Shown here: in pieces, positions 25,315 through 33,904 of the stretch
Position numbering within the stretch: position 1 is the first letter of the stretch
Layout: each line of letters begins with the position of its first letter
DNA from: Taklimakanibacter albus
GTDB taxonomy: Bacteria > Pseudomonadota > Alphaproteobacteria > Rhizobiales > Aestuariivirgaceae
Length of the DNA stretch: 64,000 nucleotides
Reading direction: 5' to 3'
Assembly: GCF_016595235.1 (NCBI RefSeq)
Contig: NZ_JAENHL010000004.1
Location: 90,343 to 154,342 of the forward strand
Notes under the pieces: model-generated
Databases searched by the model: none
Told to the model about the DNA's origin: nothing
Seen by the model: the letters and a program-made list of their open reading frames with translations, nothing else
Program-made: the position numbers and the translations under genes

Positions 25315-26525
25315 AGAACGACGCGCTGTCCAACATCCAGGCGCGTCGCCTGGCCCTCGTCGCGCAAGGTTTCGGCAAGCCGAAGCGCGAAGGCACCGCC
25401 AACTGGACCCGCATCGAGCAGGCAGTGCAGCGCATGAACCTTTTGCAGATCGATAGTGTCAACGTGCTGGTGCGCTCGCATTATCTGCCCGTTTTCGCGC
25501 GCACCGGCCATTACAGCCACGACACGCTCGACCAACGCACCTTCGGCAAGCGCAAGCGCCGCTTCTTCGAATATTGGGCGCATGAGGCGAGCTTCCTGCC
25601 GCTCGAGCTTTATCCCCTATTCCGCTGGAAGATGGAGCGCGCCCTCAATCACAAGGGTGCTCACCGCTATCTGGAGAAATTCGCCCGCGACCAGAAAGCC
25701 TATGTCGATGAGGTGCGCGACTTCGTGAAAGTCAACGGCCCGACCGCGGTGAGCGACCTTCCCGATCCGGGCGGACGTTCCGGCAATTGGTGGGGCTGGG
25801 GCAAAGGCAAGATCGCGCTCGAATATCTCTTCCATACCGGCGAGGTGACGGCGGCGACGCGCCGTGTCTTCGAGCGCCTCTATGATCTGCCCGAACGCGT
25901 GCTGCCGGCCGAAACGCTGAACGCGCCGGGCGTGCCCGAGAACGAGGCGATGCGCCGGCTGATCGATCTTTCGGCGCAAGCGATGGGTGTCGCGAGCGAA
26001 GCGGATCTGCGCGACTATTTCCGCCTGCCGGTCGATGGCTTCAAGACGGCGATGCCGTCGCTCATCGAGGATGGCACGCTGGTGCCGGTGAAAGTCGACG
26101 GCTGGAGCATCAAGGCCTATCGCCATCGCGATACGGGGTCGCCGCGCAAGGCCGGCGCCAATACCCTGCTCTCGCCTTTCGATCCGCTCGTCTGGGAGCG
26201 CTCGCGGGCCGAGCGCCTGTTCGATTTTCATTACCGGATCGAGATCTATACTCCCGAGCCCAAACGCGTTTACGGTTATTACGTGCTGCCCTTCCTGGAA
26301 GGTGACCGTCTCACCGCCCGCTTCTGCCTGAAGGCCGACCGCCAGGCCGGCCTGTTACGGGTGAACTCCGCGCATGGCGAGGACGGCATCGATGCCGTGC
26401 AGACGGCCGAGGCCGCCGCCCCCGAATTGCGCCGCATGGCGACATGGCTGGGCCTCGTCGATGTCGAAGCGAGCCAGCGCGGCGCCCTCGCCAAACCTTT
26501 GCGCCAGGCTCTGAAGCGCTCATGA
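25311..26525 (+). CDS. YcaQ-type winged-helix DNA glycosylase
   Basis: A 404-residue protein of the YcaQ/AlkX (HTH_42) family, bacterial glycosylases that unhook interstrand crosslinks and excise bulky alkylated bases. The catalytic QxD motif is present as Q46-I-D48 in NLLQIDSVNVLVRSHYLPVFAR, at nearly the same position as in E. coli. Other family landmarks are FFEYWAHEASFLPLELYPLFRWKM, the winged-helix segment and LLSPFDPLVWERSRAERLFDF. It overlaps GNAT genes by four bases at each end, which implies coupled translation. Confidence 0.9.
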   Translation: MKNDALSNIQARRLALVAQGFGKPKREGTANWTRIEQAVQRMNLLQIDSVNVLVRSHYLPVFARTGHYSHDTLDQRTFGKRKRRFFEYWAHEASFLPLELYPLFRWKMERALNHKGAHRYLEKFARDQKAYVDEVRDFVKVNGPTAVSDLPDPGGRSGNWWGWGKGKIALEYLFHTGEVTAATRRVFERLYDLPERVLPAETLNAPGVPENEAMRRLIDLSAQAMGVASEADLRDYFRLPVDGFKTAMPSLIEDGTLVPVKVDGWSIKAYRHRDTGSPRKAGANTLLSPFDPLVWERSRAERLFDFHYRIEIYTPEPKRVYGYYVLPFLEGDRLTARFCLKADRQAGLLRVNSAHGEDGIDAVQTAEAAAPELRRMATWLGLVDVEASQRGALAKPLRQALKRS

Positions 26526-27055
26526 TCGACGACGACATCCTGACCGACAGGCTCATCCTCAGGCTCATTCCCTATGCCGCCCTCATGGCCACCGAAGCGG
26601 GCGATATCGCCGAGGCGGCACGGTTGCTGCATCTGAAGCTTCCCAATGACTGGATCGAGGTCGCGCCTCTGGCGCGCCGTCGCCTGCCGCAGCTTCTCGA
26701 TGAGCCGGACTATCGGCCCTGGGCGGTGCGCGCCATCGCCTTGCGGGCAACCGGCGAGGCTGTGGGCTATATCAATTTTCACGAAGCGCCGGCGCATCAC
26801 GAGATGGCCGGTCGCGAGGCCTGCGCCGAATTCGGCTATACGATCTTCGAGACCTATCGCCGCCAGGGTTATGTCGAGGAAGCCGTGCGCGCCTTGATGG
26901 CCTGGGCAAAGGCGCAAGGCGCCCGGCATTTCATCTTTTCGATCGCCCCCGACAATGCCGCCTCGCAAGGCCTCGCCGCCAAGCTCGGCGCCCGTAAGAT
27001 CGGCGTCCAGATCGACGAGGAGGACGGGCCGGAGGATGTGCTTCTGCTGAGTTGA
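26522..27055 (+). CDS. GNAT family N-acetyltransferase (RimJ/RimL-like)
   Basis: A 177-residue acetyltransferase of the RimJ/RimL-like type: it begins LTDRLILRLIP, has AEFGYTIFETYRRQGYVEEAVRALMAWA with a divergent acetyl-CoA loop (RRQGYVEEA), and ends with the IAPDNAASQGLAAKLGARKIG strand-helix. Start ATG overlaps the YcaQ stop by four bases. Last gene of the operon; a repeat region with terminator potential follows. Substrate unknown. Confidence 0.87.
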   Translation: MIDDDILTDRLILRLIPYAALMATEAGDIAEAARLLHLKLPNDWIEVAPLARRRLPQLLDEPDYRPWAVRAIALRATGEAVGYINFHEAPAHHEMAGREACAEFGYTIFETYRRQGYVEEAVRALMAWAKAQGARHFIFSIAPDNAASQGLAAKLGARKIGVQIDEEDGPEDVLLLS

Positions 27056-27083
27056 GGTCAGAGCCCAAAGCGGATGCTCTGCT

Positions 27084-27235
27084 ACCCTCGCCCCCAACGG
27101 GGGAGAGGGAGGGGCCCGATGCGAAGCATCGGGAGGGTAAGGGGGAACAGACAAAAATCGCCCTGGCATCGCATCAGGATCGTTCTGCCGGTTCCCCCTC
27201 ACCCTAACCCTCTCCCCCGCAGGGGGAGAGGGGAT
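27084..27235. repeat. Paired G-rich/C-rich inverted repeats between convergent genes
   Basis: One copy (about 27084-27147) contains GGGGGAGAGGG, a CCCGATGC/GCATCGGG hairpin (27115-27133) and GGGTAAGGGGGAAC. A second copy in reverse orientation (about 27190-27235) reads GTTCCCCCTCACCCTAACCC then TCTCCCCC and GGGGGAGAGG. Such elements are scattered through many alphaproteobacterial genomes. Together they can fold into a large cruciform and may end both flanking genes. Confidence 0.7.
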
Positions 27236-27251
27236 CATTGCGAGCGCGCCG

Positions 27252-28652
27252 TCAGATCACCTTTTCGCGCACCAGCTCGTCCGTCACCTTTCGGATGGCG
27301 GCGCCCAGCGTGTCGGCGACGAAGTCGACCTCCTGCTTCGTCATGATGAGCGGCGGCGACAGCACGTCGAGATGGCCGATCGGGCGCACGAACAGGCCAT
27401 GCGCCTCGCATTCGTTCGAGATGCGCTTGGAGATGTTCACCTCGTCGGGCAGCTTCGCCTTCGTCTTCTGATCGGCGACATATTCGACGCACATCATGAG
27501 GCGGCGGCCGCGCACATCACCGACGATCGGCAATGAGCCGAGGCCGGCCAGGCGCTGCTCGAGATAATCGCCGACACGCGCCGCATTGCCGAGCAGGTCC
27601 TCACGCTCGATGATTTCGATATTCTTGAGCCCCACCGCGCAGGCGATCGGATGCCCCGAATAGGTGTAGCCATGGGTGAACCAGGCATCGCCGTCGGGCG
27701 CGCTGATCACCTCATGCACCTTGTCCGAGAACAGCACCGCCGACAGCGGAATATAGCCGGAGGTGAGGCCTTTCGCCGTGACGATGATGTCGGGGACGAT
27801 GCCGAATTCGGCTTCCGACGCAAACATGTGGCCGAGCCGTCCAAAGGCCGTCACGACCTCGTCGGCGATGAACAGGATGCCGTTGTCGCGGCAGAGCTTG
27901 CTCATGCGCGGCAGGTAATTGGGCGGCGGCATGGTGACGCCGCCCGAGGCCTGCGCCGGCTCGGCGATGAAGGCGGCGATGTTTTCCGCCCCCAGGCTTT
28001 CGATCTTCTGGCGGAACTCCTCGACCAGGAAATCGCTGAATTCCTCGATGCTCATGCCGTCCGGTCGGCGATAGGGATAGGGTGCCGAGAGATGATGGAC
28101 GAGATCCGGCACATAGCGGAAATGCGGCGACTGATCGCCGTCGCGCAGGCCCACCGTCATGCCGAGATAGGTCGAGCCATGATAGGAGTTCTTGCGCGAG
28201 ATGATGTATTTTCGTTCCGAAGCACCGCGGCGCGACTGGTAATAATGCGCGAGCCTTATCGCCGTATCGATGCCGCAGGAGCCGGACGTCGCGAAGGCGA
28301 CATGGTTGAGGCCTTTGGGCGCGAGCGACGCGAGCTTGGCCGCGAGCTCGGCGGCGGGCGCATTGGTGACGTCGACGAAGGTCGTCGTGTAACAGAGCTG
28401 CAGCGCCTGCTCGGCCATCACCTGGGCGATCTCCTTGCGCCCGTAGCCGACATTGACGCACCACATGCCGCCGATGCCGTCAAAATAACGCCGCCCTTCG
28501 GCGTCTTTCACATAGCAGCCCTCACCTTCGACCAGGACGAGCGAGCCCTCTTCCTTGAAACTGTCGAAATGTGTGTAGGGATGCAGGAAATGATCGTGGT
28601 CCTTTTTCCAGAGATCCTCCGGATTGAAGCGGTTGCTAGCCTGATGAAGCAT
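27252..28652 (-). CDS. Class III aminotransferase (omega-amino acid type)
   Basis: A 466-residue PLP-dependent aminotransferase. The family pattern is intact: DGIGGMWCVNVGYGRKEI, SGSCGIDTAIRLAHYY (PLP-phosphate loop), SYHGSTYLG, ADEVVTAFGRLG and the PLP lysine in TAKGLTSGYIPLSAV. Sequence character is closest to omega-amino acid/putrescine/beta-alanine-pyruvate transaminases. Alone on its strand, with a TetR-like palindrome 15 bp upstream of the start. The amino donor is not known. Confidence 0.88.
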   Translation of the reverse strand: MLHQASNRFNPEDLWKKDHDHFLHPYTHFDSFKEEGSLVLVEGEGCYVKDAEGRRYFDGIGGMWCVNVGYGRKEIAQVMAEQALQLCYTTTFVDVTNAPAAELAAKLASLAPKGLNHVAFATSGSCGIDTAIRLAHYYQSRRGASERKYIISRKNSYHGSTYLGMTVGLRDGDQSPHFRYVPDLVHHLSAPYPYRRPDGMSIEEFSDFLVEEFRQKIESLGAENIAAFIAEPAQASGGVTMPPPNYLPRMSKLCRDNGILFIADEVVTAFGRLGHMFASEAEFGIVPDIIVTAKGLTSGYIPLSAVLFSDKVHEVISAPDGDAWFTHGYTYSGHPIACAVGLKNIEIIEREDLLGNAARVGDYLEQRLAGLGSLPIVGDVRGRRLMMCVEYVADQKTKAKLPDEVNISKRISNECEAHGLFVRPIGHLDVLSPPLIMTKQEVDFVADTLGAAIRKVTDELVREKVI

Positions 28653-28666
28653 GATTTCCCTCTAAT

Positions 28667-28686
28667 TTGACTGAACGTTCATTCAA
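28667..28686. promoter_or_regulatory. Palindromic operator upstream of the aminotransferase gene
   Basis: TTGA-C-TGAACGTTCA-T-TCAA is a 20-bp near-perfect palindrome (only positions 5 and 16 differ), 15 bp before the start codon at 28652. Its shape resembles TetR-family operators (TGAACGTTCA core). No TetR gene lies in the window, so the regulator is elsewhere. Confidence 0.55.
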
Positions 28687-28926
28687 TATGAAAGCGCGAC
28701 AAAGGGCGGTTCCCCTGTCTCGTGAAGTGTAGCCCAGGCCCCTCTGCGTCGCCAAGCCGGTGTCTGTGCAGTTGCGAGACAACGAGTTGACGCAATGGCA
28801 TAGATATGCCGTTTCCACCATTTAATCTGTATACGGATTATCACGATCCGCGGAAGAGTCCGGTTTCGGGTGGATATGACGAGCTCCCTCGCCCAGATAG
28901 AACGCAGACAACAAGGAGTATTCGTC

Positions 28927-29475
28927 ATGACCTTGAACGCAATCACATCAACACCGGCCGAGGTGACCTCCCTCGCCGCCGATGACACCATCTCCTACGC
29001 CTTCGGCCGTTCGACTCTCGGCCAGGTTCTGGTGGCAAGAAGCGCCAAAGGCATCTGCGCCGTGCTGATCGGCAGCGATCGCGACAGGCTCGCCAAGGAC
29101 CTGCGCCGCGATTTTCCCGAGGCGCAGGAAGTCGAGATGGGAAGGCCTGAGGACATCGCAGCCGTCGTGGCGTTGATCGAAGCGCCGCACAAGCCGGTCG
29201 AGTTGACGCTCGACCTGAGAGGCAGCGATTTCGAAGTCGCGGTCTGGCAGGGCCTGCGCGCGCTCACCGCCGGCAAGACCATGAGCTATTCGGCACTAGC
29301 AGAAGCGATTGGCAAAAAGGGCATGGCGCGCGAGGTCGGCGAGGCCTGCGCCATGAACCGGATTGCAGTGGCGGTCCCCTGCCATCGCATCCTGCGCAAG
29401 GACGGCTCGATCTCCGGCTATCGCTGGGGCGTGCATCGCAAGCGCATGCTGCTCGAGCGGGAGGGTGCGATATGA
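28927..29475 (+). CDS. Methylated-DNA--protein-cysteine methyltransferase (Ogt/Ada C-domain type)
   Basis: Removes alkyl groups from O6-alkylguanine by suicide transfer to its own cysteine. The 182-residue protein has the acceptor C152 in VAVPCHRILRKDGSISGYRWG, the helix-turn-helix (TMSYSALAEAIG) and an N-terminal domain (SYAFGRSTLGQVLVARSAKGICAVLIG). It lacks the Ada N-terminal zinc and AraC domains, so it is not an autoregulator. The ATG at 28927 has AAGGAG upstream. Its stop overlaps the start of the dioxygenase gene (ATGA). Confidence 0.92.
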   Translation: MTLNAITSTPAEVTSLAADDTISYAFGRSTLGQVLVARSAKGICAVLIGSDRDRLAKDLRRDFPEAQEVEMGRPEDIAAVVALIEAPHKPVELTLDLRGSDFEVAVWQGLRALTAGKTMSYSALAEAIGKKGMAREVGEACAMNRIAVAVPCHRILRKDGSISGYRWGVHRKRMLLEREGAI

Positions 29476-30185
29476 CCGACGCCCTCCCCGTCAGCAAGGC
29501 TCAGCGCGACTGGTCGGTCATCGCCAAGGAGCTCGATACGCATGGCGCAGCAGTCCTCTCGGGGCTGCTGCGTCCCGAGGATTGCGCCAAGCTCGCCGCC
29601 ACCTATCCGGAGAGCGGCCCGTTCCGCAGCCACATCATCATGAGCCGGCACGGTTTCGGGCGCGGCGAATACAAATATTTCGCCTATCCCTTGCCGGATC
29701 TCGTCGCCTCTTTGCGCACCAGCCTCTATCCGACGCTGGCCGGCATCGCCAATCGCTGGAACGAGGCGCTCGGCGAAGCGATCCGTTTTCCGGAAGAACA
29801 CGCGGCTTTCATCGCGCGCTGCCACAAGGCCGGACAGAAACGCCCTACCCCGCTTCTGCTGCAATATGGCGAAGGCGATTACAACTGCCTGCACCAGGAT
29901 ATTTATGGCGCGCATGTGTTTCCGCTGCAGGTCGCCATTCTCCTGTCGGAGCCCGGCCGCGATTTCACCGGCGGCGAGTTCGTGCTGACCGAGCAGCGCC
30001 CGCGCATGCAGTCGCGCGCCGAGGTGGTGCCGCTGCGCCAGGGCGACGGCGTGGTCTTCCCGGTGCATCACCGCCCGGTGCACGGCACGCGCGGCGTGTA
30101 CCGGGTCAATCTGCGTCACGGCGTCAGCCGGCTGCGCTCAGGACGCCGGCATACGCTCGGCATCATCTTTCATGACGCGGAGTGA
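29472..30185 (+). CDS. 2OG-Fe(II) oxygenase, DUF2086 / Oxygenase-NA type
   Basis: A 237-residue 2-oxoglutarate/Fe(II)-dependent dioxygenase. The iron ligands are H141 and D143 in CLHQDIYGAHVF and H204 in RPVHGTRG, and an arginine to bind 2-oxoglutarate follows in the same region (YRVNLRHGVSRLRSGRRHTLG). It matches PF09859, a family predicted to demethylate damaged nucleic acid in the way of AlkB, although proof is lacking for most members. Co-translated with the O6-alkylguanine methyltransferase. Together they make a two-gene alkylation-repair operon. Confidence 0.85.
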   Translation: MTDALPVSKAQRDWSVIAKELDTHGAAVLSGLLRPEDCAKLAATYPESGPFRSHIIMSRHGFGRGEYKYFAYPLPDLVASLRTSLYPTLAGIANRWNEALGEAIRFPEEHAAFIARCHKAGQKRPTPLLLQYGEGDYNCLHQDIYGAHVFPLQVAILLSEPGRDFTGGEFVLTEQRPRMQSRAEVVPLRQGDGVVFPVHHRPVHGTRGVYRVNLRHGVSRLRSGRRHTLGIIFHDAE

Positions 30186-30659
30186 TCAGGAAGCGGCCAG
30201 CCGCCCCCGCACCGCGTCCGCGACGCGGCGCTGATCTGTCTCCGGCAGCGCCGGAAATTCCGGACTGTAAAAACGCTCGAAGCCGTCCGGCATCTTCTCG
30301 GAGACGATCTCGCCGCGGATCATCTGGCTGTTGAGAGCATCACCGTCCTTGTGCGGCGCCAGATGGACATGCAGATGCGGTACGCCGTCGCCGAAAATAT
30401 AGACATAGACGATGCCCGCCTCCGTCGCTTCCTTGAGCGCCTGAGATGCCTTGGCCATCACCGCGCCGAAGCTCGCCGCTTCCGGTCCATCGAGATCGGC
30501 AATGGTGGGGATATGGCGCAAAGGCTCGAGATAGGCGAAGCCCGGCACCTCCGCATCGAGCGAAACGGTGAGGCGCCAGAGATCGTCGCGCCAGACCTCG
30601 AGGCGATGAAGATGCCCATCCCCCGCCTCTTTCCGGCAGATGATGCAGCCCTCGCTCAT
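30186..30659 (-). CDS. HIT family protein
   Basis: A 157-residue histidine-triad protein. The nucleotide-binding triad is HLHVHLAPH in the second half; the N-terminus has a CIICRK pair that could bind zinc (SEGCIICRKEAGDGHLHRLEV). Family members hydrolyse or transfer AMP from nucleotide conjugates. The start at 30659 overlaps the stop of the class III aminotransferase by four bases, so the two are translationally coupled, an unusual pairing. Confidence 0.87.
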   Translation of the reverse strand: MSEGCIICRKEAGDGHLHRLEVWRDDLWRLTVSLDAEVPGFAYLEPLRHIPTIADLDGPEAASFGAVMAKASQALKEATEAGIVYVYIFGDGVPHLHVHLAPHKDGDALNSQMIRGEIVSEKMPDGFERFYSPEFPALPETDQRRVADAVRGRLAAS

Positions 30660-31966
30660 CGGGGCGTCAGCAGATGCCGGCGCTTGGTGACGACCTTGTC
30701 GAGCGCCGCCAGGAAGCCGTCGCAATGTTCATCGCTCACCACCAGCGACAATGCCATGTAGCCGCGTCCGGCGATGTAATAGCCCTCCTCCAGGAGATCG
30801 AGATACAGCAGCTGGCGCAGCCGCGGGTCGGCCTTGGCTGTCGCCTCGGGCGCGTTGATCTCACCGGCGAGCGGATGGATGTTGATGAGCGAGCCGATGC
30901 CCTTCGCCTGCACCGCCACCTGATAGCGCATGAAGAGATCATTGATCCGTTCGCGCAAGCGGTCGCCGCGCCGGTTGAGGTCGAGACAGGCGGCGGGCGT
31001 GAAGATCTCGTCGAGCGCGGCAAAGCCGACCGTCATGGTGAGCGTGTTGTTGTTGAAGGTCCCGGCATGGGGCAGGAAATTCGCCCGCGTCGGATCGAAC
31101 TGCTCCATGATGTCGCGCCTACCGCCAAAGGCGCCGAAGGACATGCCGCCGCCAATATATTTGCCGAGTGTCTTGAGATCGGGCGTGATGCCGAGCGCGT
31201 GGCTCAAGCCCTTGGGCGCGAGCCTGGACGTCATCACCTCGTCGAAGATGAGGATGATTCCGTGTTTGCGCGTCTCCTCGCGCAGCATCTCGAGATAAGC
31301 GCGATCCGCCGGCAGGCAGCCGCCGCTGCCGAGCATCGGCTCGATGATCAGGGCGGCGAGCGCCGGTCCATGCTCGGTGATGAGCTTGCGCGTCGCCGTG
31401 ATATCGTTGAACGGCGCCAGCACGACGTCGAAAGGTGCGTTCACCGCCGCCCCGCCGGCGCCGAAATAAAGCGTGCCGCCGTGATAGCCGGCCTTGATGC
31501 CCATGATCTTCTGGCGTCCGGTGAAGGCGCGCGCCGCGGCCAGCGCCATCATATTGGCCTCGGTGCCGGAATTGGTGAAGCGCACGAGATCGAGATCGAA
31601 GCGCCGCGTCACCGCTTCGGCGAGCCGCACTTCGCCGGCGTGATGGGCACCGAGATTGAGGCCCATCGCCAAGGCATCGCCGACCGCCCGCCCTATACGC
31701 GGATGCGAATGCCCATAGAGCCCGGCCGAATATTCACCGAGAAGGTCGACATAAGTGAAGCCGTCGACATCTGTGACATGCGCGCCTTCCGCCTTGGCGA
31801 CCCGAATTGGCACAGGTGGCGTGAACAGCACGGTGCGGGTATTGCCCCCCGGCATGACCGCCTTGGCCGCCTCATGCAGCGCGACGGTCTTCGGCCGCGC
31901 CGCCAGGAAACGCGCCGAAGCGTCGGCAAGCGCGGCAGTGATATCATCGACAAGAGGCGCATTCAT
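30656..31966 (-). CDS. Class III aminotransferase (GSA-aminomutase-like)
   Basis: A 436-residue PLP enzyme close to glutamate-1-semialdehyde 2,1-aminomutase-like aminotransferases. Motifs: KAVMPGGNTRTVLFTPPVPIRVAKAEGAHVTDVDGFTYVDLLGEY, FTNSGTEANMMALAAARAFTGR, GYHGG, IFDEVMTSRLA, LKTLGKYIGGGMSFGAFGG with the PLP lysine, and LPHAGTFNNNTLTMTVG. Alphaproteobacteria make ALA by HemA/ALAS instead, so it is more likely a catabolic or specialised aminotransferase. Start ATG 31966 has GAGGAAAG upstream. Confidence 0.87.
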   Translation of the reverse strand: MNAPLVDDITAALADASARFLAARPKTVALHEAAKAVMPGGNTRTVLFTPPVPIRVAKAEGAHVTDVDGFTYVDLLGEYSAGLYGHSHPRIGRAVGDALAMGLNLGAHHAGEVRLAEAVTRRFDLDLVRFTNSGTEANMMALAAARAFTGRQKIMGIKAGYHGGTLYFGAGGAAVNAPFDVVLAPFNDITATRKLITEHGPALAALIIEPMLGSGGCLPADRAYLEMLREETRKHGIILIFDEVMTSRLAPKGLSHALGITPDLKTLGKYIGGGMSFGAFGGRRDIMEQFDPTRANFLPHAGTFNNNTLTMTVGFAALDEIFTPAACLDLNRRGDRLRERINDLFMRYQVAVQAKGIGSLINIHPLAGEINAPEATAKADPRLRQLLYLDLLEEGYYIAGRGYMALSLVVSDEHCDGFLAALDKVVTKRRHLLTPR

Positions 31967-32090
31967 GCGGGCTTTCCTCACGAGATCAGGCGACGGCGAA
32001 GCATGCCCGAGCCCGTTCGCTTCTGCAATGCTTGGAAAGCGCAACGCCGGGATGGCTAAGCCCCGCGGAAATGGATAGGTTGGCCCGGCA

Positions 32091-33524
32091 ATGTCGACCG
32101 TCCACTCAGATCCGATCAGCCTTCAAGATGCTTCGCCCGGCGAAATGGGCAGCGCACCGGTTTCGTGGAAAGACAGTTACGTCGCGACACTGCAACTGGC
32201 CTGGCCGCTGGTTCTCACCAACTTTGCCCAGGCCGCGATGATCGTCACCGATGTGATCTTCATCGGCAGGCTCGGCGCCCAGGCTTTGGCGGCGAGCTCG
32301 CTGGCGGTCAATATCTATCATTCTTTTGCGTTCTTCGCCTTCGGGCTGGTCAGCGCCGTCGCCCCCATGGTGGCGCGCGAAAAAGGCAACCGCGCGCATG
32401 ACATGCGCGAGACGCGCCGGATCGTCCGTCAGGGCCTGTGGACGGCAGTGCTCATTTCCATCCCGGCGATGTTCCTCCTCTGGCATGGCCAGGGCTTTCT
32501 TGCCGCCATCGGCCAGGAGCCTGCGCTGGTCGAGGAAGCCGGCAAATATCTGCGCGCTTTGCTCTGGGCCATGCCGCCTTTCCTCGGCTTCGTCGTGCTG
32601 CGCTCCTTCATCTCGGCGCTCGAACGTCCGGGCTGGGCGCTGGTGATGTCGATCGCCGCCATCCTCCTCAATGCGCTCGGCAACTGGCTGCTGATCTTCG
32701 GCAATTGGGGCTTCCCGACGCTCGGCATCATGGGGTCGGGCATCGCCAGCGCCTTCGCCATGCTGTGCATGTTCTTGAGCCTCGCCGCCGTCATCGTGAT
32801 CGACCGGCGTTTCCGCCGTTATCACGTCTTCGGCCGTCTCTGGAAAGCCGACTGGTCGAAACTGAAAGCCATCTGGCTCCTCGGCCTGCCGATCGGCGCC
32901 ATCGTCGCCTTCGAGACGACCATCTTCAACGCCGCCGCCTTCCTGATGGGCTGGCTCGGCGAGGCGGAGCTTGCCGCCCATGCGGTGGCGATCCAGGTCG
33001 TCACCCTGGCTTTCATGACGCCGCTCGGCATCGCCCAGGCGGCGACCGTGCGTGTCGGCCTCGCTTATGGCGCCGGCGACGCGCTGGGCGTCACGCGGGC
33101 CGGCTGGAGCGCTTTCATTCTCGGCACCAGCTTCATGGTGCTGACCGCCACGGCGATGATCACCATCCCGACACCGCTGATCGGCATCTTCCTCGACATC
33201 CACGAGCCGAGCCACCTGCCGGTGCTCAAGCTCGCGACCGTCTTCCTTATCGTCGCCGCGATATTCCAGCTCGTCGATGCCGCCCAGGTATTGGCCGGCG
33301 GCATGCTGCGCGGCCTTCACGATACGCGGGTGCCGATGTGGTACGCCGCGATCGGCTATTGGGGCATCGGCCTGCCTTTGAGCTACTTCCTGTCGCAATA
33401 CACCTCTCTCGGCGGCATCGGCGTCTGGGTGGGCCTCGCCTCCGGCCTCGCCGCCGTCTCGGTGCTGATGGTGCATCGCTGGCTCAACCGCGAGCGGCTG
33501 GGTTTGGTCCGCCCTCTCCTGTAA
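32091..33524 (+). CDS. MATE family efflux transporter (NorM-like)
   Basis: A 477-residue inner-membrane multidrug/toxin antiporter with the expected 12 helices. The two homologous halves begin [34 protein letters not shown] and [38 protein letters not shown], which carry the conserved acidic and glycine positions of MATE proteins. The window-reverse frame across it is open for about 490 codons but is only a shadow. Divergent from the aminotransferase gene; tRNA-Leu follows 60 bp later. Confidence 0.94.
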   Translation: MSTVHSDPISLQDASPGEMGSAPVSWKDSYVATLQLAWPLVLTNFAQAAMIVTDVIFIGRLGAQALAASSLAVNIYHSFAFFAFGLVSAVAPMVAREKGNRAHDMRETRRIVRQGLWTAVLISIPAMFLLWHGQGFLAAIGQEPALVEEAGKYLRALLWAMPPFLGFVVLRSFISALERPGWALVMSIAAILLNALGNWLLIFGNWGFPTLGIMGSGIASAFAMLCMFLSLAAVIVIDRRFRRYHVFGRLWKADWSKLKAIWLLGLPIGAIVAFETTIFNAAAFLMGWLGEAELAAHAVAIQVVTLAFMTPLGIAQAATVRVGLAYGAGDALGVTRAGWSAFILGTSFMVLTATAMITIPTPLIGIFLDIHEPSHLPVLKLATVFLIVAAIFQLVDAAQVLAGGMLRGLHDTRVPMWYAAIGYWGIGLPLSYFLSQYTSLGGIGVWVGLASGLAAVSVLMVHRWLNRERLGLVRPLL

Positions 33525-33584
33525 CGGCCGAAAAGCCCTTCCCAGCTTCCGGCCTGATGCTTTACAAGGGCGGCGGCAGCGCAA

Positions 33585-33670
33585 GCCCCCTTGGCGGAAT
33601 TGGTAGACGCACAGGACTTAAAATCCTGAGCCCACAAGGCGTCCCGGTTCGACCCCGGGAGGGGGCACCA
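33585..33670 (+). tRNA. tRNA-Leu (UAA anticodon)
   Basis: An 86-nt tRNA including the encoded CCA. Acceptor arms GCCCCCT / AGGGGGC pair fully; the anticodon stem CAGGA/TCCTG encloses the loop CTTAAAA with anticodon TAA at 33619-33621; a long variable arm follows (class II, as expected for leucine); the T arm is CCCGG-TTCGACC-CCGGG. The 3' end is followed at once by a tandem repeat. Confidence 0.97.
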
Positions 33671-33671
33671 T

Positions 33672-33903
33672 TCTCGAGATCTCGCGCCAGTTCGCTTCGC
33701 TCACAGGCTCCGATGGGGCGGCCGCTTCGGCCGGCGGGCGGTCGCCCTTGCGAACCCTGCGGGTTCGATTTCATTCTCGTGATCTCGCGCCAGTTCGCTT
33801 CGCTCACAGGCTCCGATGGGGCGGCCGCTTCGGCCGGCGGGCGGTCGCCCTTACGAACCCTGCGGGTTCGTGATCTCACGCGAGTTCGCTGCGCTCGCTC
33901 CGC
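33672..33903 (+). repeat. Tandem direct repeat of about 103 bp next to tRNA-Leu
   Basis: Two almost identical units start at 33681 and 33784 (period 103 bp; one base differs over the shared part; unit two lacks about 12 bp at its end) and a decayed third begins at 33875. Each unit contains the hairpins GGCCGCTTCGGCC and CGAACCCTGCGGGTTCG. The 289-bp stretch from the tRNA to the barrel gene (33671-33959) holds only this repeat and a terminator; I see no gene in it. Confidence 0.8.
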
Positions 33904-33904
33904 C

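Noticed and set aside
28688-28697. AAAGCGC sequence resembling an Ada box ahead of the Ogt gene
   Set aside because: It lies about 230 bp upstream and closer to the divergent aminotransferase; no Ada-type activator domain is encoded.
30656-31966. hemL, glutamate-1-semialdehyde aminomutase for heme synthesis
   Set aside because: Alphaproteobacteria make ALA from glycine and succinyl-CoA, no hemA-type glutamyl-tRNA reductase lies near, and the gene is coupled to a HIT protein.
30674-32059. A 461-codon plus-strand open frame antisense to the GSA-type aminotransferase
   Set aside because: The minus-strand frame shows all PLP motifs; the plus-strand frame shows none and is rich in Arg, His and Glu as expected of a shadow.
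32106-33584. A 492-codon minus-strand open frame antisense to the MATE gene
   Set aside because: No domain or membrane pattern; the MATE frame is convincing.
33672-33903. Possible CRISPR array after tRNA-Leu
   Set aside because: The units are tandem with no unique spacers and no cas genes are near.
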